A DNA stretch of 64,000 nt from Pinus tabuliformis (Eukaryota; Streptophyta; Pinopsida; Pinales; Pinaceae), in assembly GCA_031772625.1 (NCBI GenBank), contig CM062815.1, forward strand, positions 914,840,979-914,904,978, read 5' to 3'. Position numbers and translations under genes: made by a program. The notes under the pieces were generated by a model, which worked only from the letters and a program-made list of their open reading frames with translations, had not been told where the DNA came from and made no database searches. This document shows positions 10,400 through 23,200 of the stretch, in pieces. Numbering within the stretch: the first letter of the stretch is position 1; each line of letters begins with the position of its first letter.

Positions 10400-11169
10400 G
10401 AAAGTGATGGAATTTCTCGGATTTCTGAAGTGTTGAATGCGTTCTGGTGTCTGTTGAAAACTGCTGGATTCCTGTGTATTACACCATACAATAAGTCTCT
10501 GTAACTCTCTCTGTTATGTATTTTGATTTGTTAAAATCCATATATGTTTTGTAACTTTGAATATTTAGCAACAAGGAAAAAGAATAACTTTTAGGATTTA
10601 TTCAACGAATACCCTGAGTTCAATCTGTGTTGTTAATGAATGTTTTCTTCAGCTGTAATCTTGATAAGTGTAATTCTTAATTGCTGCACTTTCAGAATAC
10701 ATCTTTCACAGTGACCTTTGTCACAGAAATTCAAGTTTTCTCCTATGCAACGTGTTTCACTTTCACCTCACCAGCTTAATAGAGAATTCTTAATTGCTTT
10801 CTGTTGGCTGATATGCCTCACCATACACATTAAATTTGTTTGTCTGAGATACACAATTGGCCCTGCAATTTGAACACCACCAATCCTGCATTTCAAAGCA
10901 TTTCATAGCTCCAGACTCCATTGCCCAATGATATTTTACTCTCTAAACACTACATCTTAAGACCTGAAAGAAATCCTTCAACCAAAACATAAACCAAAAC
11001 CTGAGCATAATAGCTAGCCTAAAACACCATCATAACAGAGACAAATCATAAAGAGAGAGCCCTCTCTGATTACAGTTTGGCTAGAAACTGTGATCCAAAG
11101 ATTGGTTAGTGGTTACCCCGGCCGTATTCCCTTGGGAGTCATAGGGAACAACCTGGGTGTTAACATAAT

Positions 11170-11187
11170 TGGCGACTCCACTGGGGA
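11170..11187 (+). promoter_or_regulatory. Primer binding site of Tat-1 (tRNA-Arg type)
   Basis: TGGCGACTCCACTGGGGA begins 5 bp after the 5' LTR end. It complements a tRNA 3' end with terminal CCA. Ogre/Tat elements are reported to use tRNA-Arg with this type of site. Position and sequence together make this a firm call; the exact tRNA is less sure. Confidence 0.85.
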
Positions 11188-11412
11188 GTGCTTTAGATCT
11201 TTTCAATTACTATCTATATTCCATAGCTATTATCAAGCCTGAAATCAGTCAAGAGGCCTTTAAACTGTTTCTGTATCACATTCACAGCTTTAGGGAGGAG
11301 CTTACTTAGGGAATCTTCATCTTAGCTTTGAAATATATATAGCCATTCCAAAAATCTTCATTCAGTCCTTGCAGATATAAAAACTTCCTGTAAAATCTTA
11401 AAAAACAGTTAG

Positions 11413-14400
11413 AAACTAGCTCCTAAGAAAAATCCACGGCACACTAGGGCAAATACTGACCCTAATCCACCCATCATTGTTGATAATCCAAATACTATCC
11501 CAAGAAACATCAGAAGGCAGCAAAAGCAGGAGCAGCCTGCTGATTTAACCTCAGATTCAGATCATCCTAGCCTTCTCTCTACCCCATGCAAGGTCCTTTT
11601 TCGGTCTACCCCTAATTCCCCTAGTTCACCATCCACAACTCAAAGTCCTCCTCTCACATCTTCATCCATTGCACATATCCCCTTGACCAACACTCTAGGT
11701 TCACCCCTACTTGTCACCCCTATGGTACCCACTGTTCCTATTATCCCAGCTGCCCCTGTAAATCCTCTAAACCCTGTAAATATGGCTAACAGATATGCAC
11801 CTTTGCAGATACCAGCTAATGCTGCAGCCCTACCCCAAGATTACCAAACCAAAATCTCATATTTTGACTCCAATGGTCCTCTGACAGCTGTCTAGCATGC
11901 TAAAAGGATGCAAGACCATTTTGAGACCTATGAAATAGATGATGACAGTGTCAGAATGAGGATGTTTGTACAAAGCCTAACTGGGGATGTTAGAACTTGG
12001 TTCAGATCCTTGAATGCAAACTCCATCACAACTCCTGATGAACTGTACCAAGCCTTTACTAGTAGATGGGAGAAGAAAGATCCGCTGCACATACTTGGAG
12101 AATATGAAACTATCAAAAGAGGTCCCCAAGAGACTGTTTTGGAGTATTGTGCAAGATTTAACAATGTATATAATGCAATTCCACAAAATTTGAGACCTCC
12201 TCCTGATTTAGCCTTGTATAAATTCCCTGATGGCTTTGACCCTGACATGGCCTATCAATTGAAGGAAAGAGATCCTCAATCCCTTGCAGAGGCCCAAAGG
12301 GTTGCTGTCACAGTGGAAGCCAACCTAATTGCCAAAAGGAACAGGGCAAGGTTGGAAAAGAGGACTGCTTTCAAAGAGAAACCCTCTACCTTTGATCAGA
12401 AGCTAGATGCAATCCTTAGTGGAATGAAAAGATTGGGTGATAGAGTGGAATCAGTTGAAACAAAATCATCATGGGAAGCACCACAAAATAACCCTCCTAG
12501 GAATCCAAATTTTAGGAGAACTCAAAACCCAAATGTTGGCAAGACCAGTGCTGACCAAGACATAAGACCCCCTTTCCAAGAAAATTATGCAGAAACTTCT
12601 ACATCAATAGAGCCCAATGAAGATCCTGAGATTAACTTGATGGGTCTAGATGGTGAAAGTCAAGTTTTCTTAACACAAGAAGATCATGAGGATGATGAAA
12701 TCAAACTGTTCCAAACTAAATCAGGTGAATCCTTTGACTTCAAACAAGGCTATGACACTGTTGTTTATGAAGTCCATAAACAATACAAGCTGAGGAGCAG
12801 AACTGTGAATGTTAACCAGCCTGAGAAGAAAAAAGATAATCAGCAGCCTGAAAGAGTTATAGTCACAGAACCTAATGACAAAATGAATTCACATACAGAA
12901 GAAATGATTGTTGAGGAGATCACTGAACCACTCTCCTTAAAACAGCAGCCTATGGTCACTCTCCCTTCTCATACTTATTCAACTATTTCTCCTCAAGAGA
13001 TGAGTAAAAAGGATAAGTCCCAAAGTCAAGATAAAAATCAAGAAGAAAATTCAATGAACAAGGAAAGGACTGTCACCTATAACGCCAAGACCCAATCTGA
13101 AAAACCTTTTGATCTAGAAACAGAAATTGGAAAAATAAAGATAGTTATTCCTCTCTTGGAACTAGCCAAACATGACATCTATAAATTACAGATCAAAAAG
13201 TCCCTTCAACTCACTAGCAACAAAGATGATGTCAATGTGCTGGATGACACCCCAGAACTCCTGTTTGGCCCAGAGGTGGATGGAAAAATAGTAGTCACAG
13301 GGGTATTACCTTTCTATGTCAGTTTACATATTCATGATAAAATATTACATAATGCAATCTTTGACTCAGGTGCCTCTCACAACCTCATGCCAAAAGCAGT
13401 CATGGAAAGATTGAATCTAGACATAACAAGACCATACAAGGACCTGTTTTCCTTTGACTCCAGCCAAGTCAAGTGTCTAGGTCTTATAAAAGACTTATGT
13501 GTGTCCCTGGTCCAATACCCAAACAAGACAATCCTAATGGATGTGGTAGTTGCTGATATTCCACCTAAGTACGGGATGTTTTTATCAAGATCATGGGGAG
13601 CTAAACTCCAAGGTTCCCTACAATTAGACATGTCATATGCCACCATCTCTGTTTTTGGGCAACCAAAAATACTGTACAGAGAAACACTAATGAAATACAT
13701 GGTCAGCAGTGAAGAAAAGCCTCAAAACTTTCCTATATATGCTGTCCATTCAGACATAGACTCATACATTCTCTTTAATAACACCACAACTCCCCCAAAG
13801 GGTAAGGTGGACTCCAAGATACTCATACAAGAGGAAGACTCAAATGAAAGAATTATCACCTATGAGACAACAGTCAATCAAACACTAGATGTTGCTGCTG
13901 TTCTAAATGTCAAGAACACCCAATCAAACGATGAGACTGTCCTAGAAGACAAGCTAGAGAAAAAACCACAACTGCTACTCACATTGCCAGCCCATGAACA
14001 GATCATCAAATCTCCTTCCCAACAGGATATTCTATGGTTCCTTGAATTTGATGGCTCAGTCAACAAATTAGGAGAAGGAGCTGGAGTTTGGGTACATAAT
14101 AAAGAAAATAGTCATGCAGAAGGCAGAGCCTATAGATTGAATTTCAGATGTACTAACAACATGGTAGAATATGAAGCTCTTTTACTAGGCCTCAAGTTAG
14201 TAAAGTTCTTACAAGCTGCCAGGGTTTCAATCATGGGTGATTCAGATTTAGTTATCCAACAAGTGAAGGGAAACTTTGTCACCAATGACAAAAGACTAAG
14301 GACTTATAGGTCTGTTGTTGCTGAAGTACTAAACTTTTTCTCTGAATTTCAAATCACTAAAATTCCTAGAACCCACAATCTACATGCTCATAGTTTAGCC

Positions 14401-17400
14401 ACCTTCGCAAGTACCTGCAAGCTGCCTTTTGAGGCCTATCACCATTTTACAGCTGAGGTAAAACACAGACCCTCCATTTCAAACAATGTTAATGATTGGC
14501 AAGTATTTGAGGATGACAAGCAAATAAACCATTTTTTAACTCTGCAGCAAGAATTTGCAGGACTAAATATTGACAATGAGACAGCAAGTCAATCACAAAT
14601 ACTTGAGACAGCAAGTCAATCACAAATATTTGGTGGAGCATGTCCATCACAAATACAGTTTCAACAGATTACTCACCCAATATCACCTAGAACTGCAAAA
14701 CAAATGCTGAATCCAACTATTTTCAATATAGAAAACATCCAGCAAATTCAACAAATTAACTGTGAAGAGGAAGTGTCCAATGCTGAAACTGAAATCATTG
14801 AGCTCAAAGACAATTTTCTTCCAATAGGCCTAACTCCCCTAGAAGACATCTTTGACTCAAATGATATTCCCAGAAAACCAAAAATGCAGCCCTTAAATGC
14901 AGCCATTGAAGAATGTAACATAGGCACAATTGATAAACCCAAAATAATAAAATTGTCTTCTTCTTTACCTCCTGACCAAAAGCCTAAATACATTGACCTC
15001 TTTAAAGAGTTCCAGGATGTCTTTGCATGGAGTTATGAGGACCTAAAATCCTATGACACCTCTGTAATCCAGCACACTATCCCTCTCAAGCCTGATCAAA
15101 AGCCCTTTAAAAAAAAATTGAGGAGAATCCATCCTATGCTTCTCCCAGCAATGGAACAAGAAGTACAGAAAATGTTTAAGGCAGGCATCATAGCACCAAT
15201 CAGATTCTCTGAATGGATCTCCAACCTAGTCCCTACAAGAAAGAAGACTGGTGAAATTAGGCTGTGTGTGGATTTGAGGAATCTGAACCAAGTGTCCCTC
15301 AAAGACAATTACCCCTTACCCAAGATGGATCACATTTTACAAAGAGTAGTGGGGGCTTCCAGAATTTCTCTACTTGATGGATTCTCAGGTTTTAACCAGA
15401 TCTTAGTTCACCCTGATGATCAGGACAAAACAGCATTTACAACCCCATGGGGAACTTTCAAATATGTAAAGATGCCTTTTGGATTGAAAAATGCAGGGGC
15501 AACTTTTCAAAGAGCCATGGATATTGCCTTTGCCAAGGAGATTCATGACTATTTAGTCATTTACCTAGACGACCTTACACCTTTCTCAAAATCAGACCAA
15601 GAACATATAAAACATCTGAGACAGATCTTCCTAAAATGCAGAAAATATGGAATTTCCTTAAATCCCAAGAAATCCCTGTTTGGTTTAGAGGAAGGTAAGC
15701 TATTGGGCCACATCATTTCTAAAGATGGCATTAGAATTGACCCAGATAGGATACAGGCTATCCTACAAATGCCCCACCCAAGAAATGTCAAAGAGTTGCA
15801 AGGATTCTTGGGAAAAATCAATTTCTTGAGAAGGTTTATCCCAAACTTAGCAGAACTAATCATATTATTAAATAACATGCTAAAGAAAGATTCAAAAGTA
15901 AAATGGATTGTTGAAGCCAATCAAGCCTTTGAAGGTATAAAATTGGCCCTTACCCAAACCCCAGTGTTGACCAATCCTCAGTTTGACAGAGAATTTATCA
16001 TTTTCTCTTTTGCCTCCCAGCATACTATTGTTGCTGTTTTATTGCAAAAAGATGACCAAGGAAATGAGAAGCCAATTGCTTTCTTTAGCAAATCTCTTAG
16101 AGATGCACCTTTAAAGTATCAAATCATGGAAAAGCAAGCTTATGCTTTAGTCAAATCCATTAAAGACTTTAGGATTTATATCCTTTATTCCCATGTTATA
16201 GCATATGTGCCAAGTCCTATTGTCAAAGACATTCTCACCCAAGAAAATTTAGAGGGCAGAAGAGGAAAATGGATTGCCAACATATTGGAATTTGACATTG
16301 AGATCAAACCTACAAAACTAATAAAAGGGCAAGGCTTGGCCAAATTAATGACAGAAACAAATTTTCAAGCCTTAGACATTAACCAGCTGGACAGTGAACC
16401 GGAGCTGGCGACTCCAAAGATCAATGTAGCCTTTGAACAATCCCCCTGGTATTCTGATATCTGTTATGTGTTACAAAACCTGTGTGCTCCCCCAGGACTG
16501 TCCAGAACTAAGTGTAGATTCTTAAAAATGAAAACCTCAAGATTTTGTGTGATGGATGGCAATCTGCTTTGGAAAAACCATGAAGGTATATTGTTGCACT
16601 GTTTAATTGAAAATGAAGCTGACAATATCATAAAAGAATTTCATGCAGGTGACTGTGGTGGACACTTGTACTGGAAGTCCACTGTGGATAAAATACTAAT
16701 GGCTGGATATTACTGGCCCACCATGTTCTCTGATGTCAAGAAATTCATCACCTCATGTCATAAATGTCAAGTGTTTGGGGGAAAGAGACAGTTGCTGCCA
16801 CTTCCTTTAAGGCCTATTGCAACAGAGAGACCTTTTCAACAATGGGGATTGGACTTCATTGGGGAAATTCATCCCTCATCTTCAGGCCAACACAGATGGA
16901 TTTTAACAGCAACAGACTACTTCACTAAGTGGATTGAAGCTGCCCCATGCAGACAAGCAAATGATTCAATAATTATTCAGTTCTTGGAGAACAACATATT
17001 GGCTAGATTTGGCTGTCCTGACAAGATAATAACAGACAATGCTGCTGCTTTCAGATCCAAGAAAATGGTGAACTTCTGCCATAAATTTCACATCACCCTG
17101 GGCCATTCCACTGCATACTATCCCCAAGGAAATGGCCTTGCTGAGTCATCAAATAAAAGTCTGGTAAACATCATAAAGAAAGTTCTAGAAGAGAACAAAA
17201 ATAATTGGCATAAGAAGCTTGTGAATGCCCTATGGGCAGATAGGCTAATAACCAAAAGATCAATTGGGACCAGCCCATATGAGTTGGTTTATGGATTAGA
17301 GGCCAAGTTCCCCTAATCACTAGGAGTGCCTGTTATGAAGCTTCTTCAAGAAAGCCAAGCTGAACCAAATGATATGCAAAGAAGAATCAATCAAATCATA

Positions 17401-17709
17401 TGTCTGCAGCAAACTAGAGATCAAGTTTTCAGCAGAATTCAAGTTCTACAAGAAAAATTAAAGAAGGCCTTTGATAGAAGAACTAAGGCAGAAGATTTTA
17501 ACATTGGTTACAAAGTCCTCAAGTGGGATGTAAGAAGAGAGGATAAAGGAAAACATGGAAAATTTGATTCCCTTTGGAGAGGACCATTTGCTATCCAAGC
17601 AGTGCAAGGAAACAATACCTATTTCCTTAAAAGTCTAACTGAAACTGACTTGGATGAAGGTCCTGTGAATGGTAGAATGCTGAAGCACTATTTTGACTAC
17701 CACCCATAA
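11413..17709 (+). pseudogene. Tat-1 gag-pol polyprotein (two in-frame stops)
   Basis: One frame runs 11413-17709, broken only by TAG at 11893 and TAA at 17314, both readable as C-to-T changes of CAG or CAA. No ATG begins it; the first in-frame ATG is 11722, so the true start may be mutated. Order: Pro/Ser-rich N-terminus; gag core (about 11908-12350, no zinc knuckle seen); protease with DSGA at 13363; archaeal-type RNase H (about 14035-14410, with FDGS, EYEA, GDSD); RT with YLDD at 15562; RT-linked RNase H (about 15960-16360) where the catalytic TDAS is SFAS; integrase zinc finger (16645-16780) and core (16840-17200, GLDF, ITDN, AESSN); C-terminal domain ending DYHP. It makes particles and cDNA in active relatives. 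The RNase H upstream of RT marks a Tat-type lineage. Confidence 0.92.
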
Positions 17710-17966
17710 GTAGAGCATGAGATTCCCTTGTACATATGCAGATGTATATATTATTTTCTGTTTAGATTGTAAGAATGCAGTTTTCCTAGTTTATTGACTG
17801 TCAGCAAAAGGTAAATATAATAAGAGCTCTACCAAGAAGAGGAGCACACAATTTTGGCACCTCAAAGCAGCAAACTTCAAGATTGGCAAGAGCAGTCAAG
17901 GGGCAAGGCAATCTGACCTGCTGTTCTTGGTCTTTATAATGAAACACCATCCCCATGTGGAGCCAC
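17710..17966 (+). other. Tat-1 3' untranslated internal segment with tRNA-3'-end-like edge
   Basis: The 257 bp between gag-pol and the 3' LTR hold no frame. Where a polypurine tract is expected I see ATCCCCATGTGGAGCCAC immediately before the LTR. Its reverse complement resembles the primer binding site of the same element (TGGC, TCCAC, TGGGGA blocks in order). No ordinary purine run is present near the edge. See findings. Confidence 0.55.
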
Positions 17967-18789
17967 TGTTAGCTACCTATACCAATAGGTTTCATATTTC
18001 ATGATTGGCTATGAAAAGGTCCAAATATGATCTACTTTGATGATTCAAAGATCACATATTTTCAAGAGAACCCAAGCTTTGCTTTTAGCTTGGTAAGAAC
18101 TTAATTTTGATGGATGATCCAACAGTCTAATCTGGACCATGTCATGTTTAAATTTTCAGTTGTAGATTAGAGAAAGGAGTCTGTCCAAACTGTTTAATCT
18201 TGGCAGACAAGTAGTTTAGGTAGAGAAAAAAGGCTCCCAACAGCTTAATCTGGGACCTTGGAAGAAATAAGGGTAGAAGTAGATAGAAAAACAAAAGAAA
18301 ATCCAAAGAAAAGAAAAGGCAAGTAAGGGTCTGCAAGTCCAAGTGCACCCTCCAAGAAGAAATAAAAAATGCTAGGCAAATAGATGGGTAGGCAGTTGAG
18401 GTTGCAGAAGGGCCATTTCTTATCAGTTGCATGTGTGCCAATTTTATTGACCAAAGCAAAATCAATGAGTAGAGAAGCTGTCATTCTTCATCAAGTTGCA
18501 GCAAGCAGGAAGCATGTCTAATCTCCCTTCCTCCCCTCTCCATTTCATTACTAACACTCCCTCATCAGATGAGATTCATGGAAGAGATTATGGTTTCTTG
18601 GTGGTTCTTGTTCCTACAAAAGCCACATTTCTTGTGTAAAAATCTTTTCATTTTGATCTACTCCCTAAGCTAAGTGTTTTTCAAATAAACTTAGCTTTGT
18701 CTCCCCTAATCCACTTCTTTCATCCATATTAACTTTAACTTTACTATATAAATCCCCTATATCACCTTTCCCCTACTAATATTAACACC

Positions 18790-19008
18790 ATGGTGTATAA
18801 ACCCCAAATTTTGTATAAATATCCCTCCCCTTGGCATTATAGCCATATGTTCTCTAAAAAAGGAATCAAAATGACATCTGGTCACTTTGATGAACCTATA
18901 CCTCATCTCTCCCCCTTGCTTCAAGTCATTTCACTCATCAAACCATCATTTGCAAAGAAAAAACCTATAAAAACCCCTTCCTACCCCTCAAACCCTTTGA
19001 AATTATGA
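18790..19008 (+). CDS. Small 72-codon open frame in Tat-1 3' LTR, unknown
   Basis: This is the 3' LTR counterpart of the frame at 4776-4994, with one residue changed. It follows TATATAAAT (18745) and starts in ACCATGG context. No domain is recognised, and its conservation reflects LTR identity only. Confidence 0.2.
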   Translation: MVYKPQILYKYPSPWHYSHMFSKKGIKMTSGHFDEPIPHLSPLLQVISLIKPSFAKKKPIKTPSYPSNPLKL

Positions 19009-19565
19009 AGAAACTCAAAAAAACCCACTCCCGCCGCTTAAACCAAAGTTGGCGCATATATGTGATTTTCCAAATACATTGAAAAACCTCGCAAAAACCC
19101 ATACCCTAAGGTTTTCCGCCGGGCACTGCTTTCAAAAACAAATATAAAATTATACCCGCCCGCTTCCGTATCCACCGATCACATCGTCCTCCCGTCCACT
19201 GTCGGATCGGACCCATGTGATCCGACGGCCCTCATTAATATCGGAACGGCCCCCACGACAGGCATTTAGCGCCCGAGAAAATGACGAAGGGATACAGCAT
19301 GGCGCGGCCACGCGTCACCCTCTAGGGTCTCTCGGAGCGGTCTCTGACAAAACCTGGGCCGTATCCTAACCGCTCCGAGAAACCGTAACCGCTATGGCAC
19401 TTAACCGTAACCGCTGTGTCACTCACCGCCCGGTTCGCTGGTCCCGCGTCAGACCCACGTCATCGCCACCCTGCCATCGCATCAGTATTCTCGTCCGCCC
19501 CTGTGCCAGCGTGTCTGCCACCGCACCATCCCCATGAACCAATAATAGCTCGCCACCTCACCCGA

Positions 19566-19624
19566 TGACGTCATGCTGACGTAATCCGAGCTTGACCCCA
19601 CCCTATGATGTCATGCTGACATCA
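19566..19624 (+). promoter_or_regulatory. Decayed TGACGTCA cluster, 3' LTR
   Basis: Sites correspond one-to-one with the 5' LTR cluster: TGACGTCA (19566, intact), TGACGTAA (19577), TGATGTCA (19606) and TGACATCA (19617). Two of the three changes are transitions at the central CpG, as expected from methylcytosine deamination. Confidence 0.55.
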
Positions 19625-20230
19625 TCCGAGAAAACGCGCCAAAATGCCAAAAGTCCATATTTAGGCCAATTTTTGCATTTTTTCGTACTTTTGCTACCAG
19701 AACTGTTGCTTTCTCTGCATGACTGTTACGTCCAAGTTACACCACCTTTGTTGAAGCCAACTTGGAGACGTCCAGCGCACCATTTCCACAGTCATTCGTG
19801 ACCATTGCTCGCTCTTAACCAGGTATTCTCCATTAAAAACCTTCATATACCTACTCTGTTTGTGATTTCCCTCGAAAGAGTTCAAGCGACGTGAAACTAT
19901 CAAAATTCACCGGTGAAACTTGATGCCTAGCCCCCATTTACCACTGCAAGCTCGAAAACCACCAGCTGAGCCTTGATTTCCCGAGTTCTTATAAAAAACT
20001 GTGAACTATTCGCGCAATCGTGAAACAGTTGGTTAATCCATTAAAAACCTACCACAGAAGACAAAGTGAGACCAGACATTGGTCTTATTCATAATTCAGA
20101 CAGTATTTCAACTGTTGTGTGCCCTCTTCACCCTCTGGTCCCTGAAATTCACACTTTTTGCAAGTAATTACTTCAGTATTGTTCTGCCTACTTCAACCAG
20201 TTCACCTGCAAGACAGAAGCTTAATAGACC

Positions 20231-23200
20231 ATGGAAACTCCAATTGCACTGAACGTCAAGCCTCTCAATGCCCCTCATAGGGAGTTGGAATGGAAAGCTC
20301 TGGGAGACATGGATTATCAAATGATAGACTGGTTTCCATTAGGCTCCAAATACAATATTCAGATGCTAAATGAGTTGAAAGCCCAGCACCTGAGTGGAGC
20401 TGATATCCTAGGGATTTGGGATTCAAACTTGCCCATCTACAACCTCCCCCAGGTGAATTCTATGCCAGAGTTGATCCACAGATGCCAGGAGTGCTATGGT
20501 CCATGCCAAAGAGCTGTCCTCAGCCCTACAGGCTCAATTCTGTTCCATATCACCCCAGAGAGCATAAATGAGATGCTGCATTTCCACACTGCAAAACCAT
20601 TGACCCCCCTCCACATGCAGAACTTGATAAAGAAGGGGAATAAGTTGTCAAATGACCAGGTCATCAAAATCAACCAGCTGTTTGTACAATCAGGCTCTGA
20701 AACCATCAGAGCTCCCCCCATTGGATATGTTTACTTAAATGAATTGGGCAGAATGCTAGTGGATTTGATCAGCTATGTCCTAGGGTTCAAGGGAATGGAA
20801 GATGTGGATGAAATCATAATGGCAATGCTGTCTATATTCTCTCCTGGAAAGCCTCCAGCTGTACATTATGATTATGCCACATATATTGCAGATAGGATCC
20901 ATGACCAGCTGATGAATCTGTAGAGGGAAAGACTGTTCAGATATACTTCCTTCATTTACCATCTATTCTTGTTTAATCAACCAGACAGCTTCTCCATTCC
21001 CCTGAAACAAGTTAATGCCCAGGGGAATCCAAGATCAGTTGTGTTTTGGACCTCTGTCTTTCACTGCACCTCTGTGTCACCATACACATACTGTGAGTTT
21101 ATAGACTTATTCATACATCCAGCTATGACATTATTGTATGGTGTTCCTCCTCCAAGGCTAATTGATGACATGAGGAGAATTCTCCATCTAAAAAAAACCT
21201 ACAGCATTGGTAATAGGTACTTTTACCAAAACCACACGGTCATCAGAGTATATGGCTGTGAGTTGAAGCCTTTTAGGCTGCCAAGGTATGTCCCCATGAG
21301 GCTTTTTGCCCTCGAATACTTCAGACAATTTGGGAATGCCGAGTACCTCCACTTCCAAAGTAGGAACAAGAAGGAACAGTTGAAGGTAAGGAGCCAGCTG
21401 GGCCCTTTCCTATATAACAGAAAAGAGGAGGGATGGAAAGAGGCAAACAGTATCCTAGAGGCCCTCAAACTGCAAACTAGCTTTGAGTGGATACCCTGTG
21501 ACCCCAATCATTTTGTTTCCCTCAAGAGGATAAGATACAAATTGGGTACCTATTCACATGTGAGGCAACCTGAGATTGAGCAGTATGCCAATGCATTAAG
21601 CTGGGAGGAGGGCACCCTAGAAGAGGAAATCACTAGTGAAGAGCTGCTAGAAAGAGAGGCCAGAAATATTCAAAAGGAAACTGACTTAGAAACTTGTGGA
21701 CAGGTCCCCCTCTCATACAAAAGACAACTTGGAGCAGCTTCTTCAGCTTCAACAACACATCAGCAAGCTGCCATGAATACTCCACAGACAACCAGCAAAG
21801 GCAAAGAAAAGCAGGTGGAACAGCCACCTCCTATGACCGAGGAACAAATGGAAACACTAGTGCAGCAACAAGAAGAAATGGAGCAGCAGGGAGAAGGGCA
21901 GCAGCAAGAAGAACAGCAACAAAGGGAAGAACAAAGGCAGGAACAGCCTGTCCAGCAAGAGAAAACAGTGGAAGCCCCTAAATCCACTGAACAAATTGTG
22001 CCTCCAAGGCAAGAAACTTCAGCTGAGGCATCAATCCTCCAAACTCCACAAAAGGAGGATACAAGCAGGAAAAGGGACAGAGAGACTCCCATTACAACAT
22101 CAGCATCTCATGGGGAGAAAAGACAGAGAATTAACCCCTTCTCAGAGGAAGAAATGCCAATAGGACAGTCCTTTGGCATACCCAACAGGGAAGCATCAGC
22201 AACCTCCTTTCAACAGGAGCAGGATAGAGCAATGGGAGGAGAAGTCAGTTCCTCCAATCAGCAAAGGGAAGGTGGACCCAGCATTAAGCAGCAATTCATA
22301 GATATTAAGAGGAGAAATGAGCCCATCAAGATACAGCTATATAACCATCTGCTGAACATGGCTCCCACCAATCAACAAAGACTCATGTCTGCATATGATG
22401 TGCAGGAAGGCAAAATGATCATGAGTCATTTTATGCCAACAAGAGTGCAGCCCCAATCTGCCTCTGACTATTTCAGGACTAACCTGGAAGTCCTTGCCAA
22501 GGATATCCACCCAATGGATAAGATAGAATTGCACAAGCAAACGGGTGAGATGGTCTATGCTTCCTTGGCAGACCAAACATTGGACAACTACAGGCTACAA
22601 AATAGCCTTAACAATACAGCCTCTCAGCTAGAGTTGGAGAGAGCATCATCCCAGGCAAAGGACAACAGAATAAGGTCCTTGGAGGACATCATCATAGAGA
22701 TGGGGCATGATCCCAAAGATATCAAGGGCATACAAGAGATATTAAAATTGAGGGATGCATACATGGCAGCCTTGAGGAGAAAGATCAAACTCCCAGCCAC
22801 AATTCACCCTCAAACAGATGATGTGGCCCAACAAAGACAGGATCAGCAGGCCACAACCTTGTTGTTATCTCTGTATAAGCAGCTAATCCAAACTCAGGAA
22901 CAGCTGGGAGAATCGGAGGCTGCAAAAATAGCACTGCAGGCAGCCTTAAAACAAAGAGAAGAAGGGCAGACCTCTCAGCCTCCTCCTCAAATCATAAACC
23001 TTGAGGAAACTTTCCCAACTACTGTTCCTCCCCCCCAACAGACTGATCAAGCTACACCACCTACTTCAGCACCTCCACCAACAGAGCAGGCCGCTAGCTT
23101 GGACATGCAAAAGCTAAAAAATGAGATTCAAGCCCTGGAAGCTCAAATGGCAGAACTGAATGAGACCAGGGATAAATTGGCCAAGGTAAATGACAGGTAT

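Larger units (their letters stand above)
3953..11165 (+). repeat. 5' LTR of Tat-1 (7213 bp)
   Basis: It matches 17967-25218 along its whole length. Contents in order: a TATA motif (4731), a 72-codon small frame (4776), a CpG-rich block (about 5100-5570), paired TGACGTCA sites (5552-5610), a second TATA motif (5938), the LTR gene (6179-9925), a poly(A) signal (10394) and the terminal TGTTAACA. Relative to the 3' LTR it lacks 38 bp near 5730, a deletion bounded by a short CACCA repeat. Confidence 0.93.
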
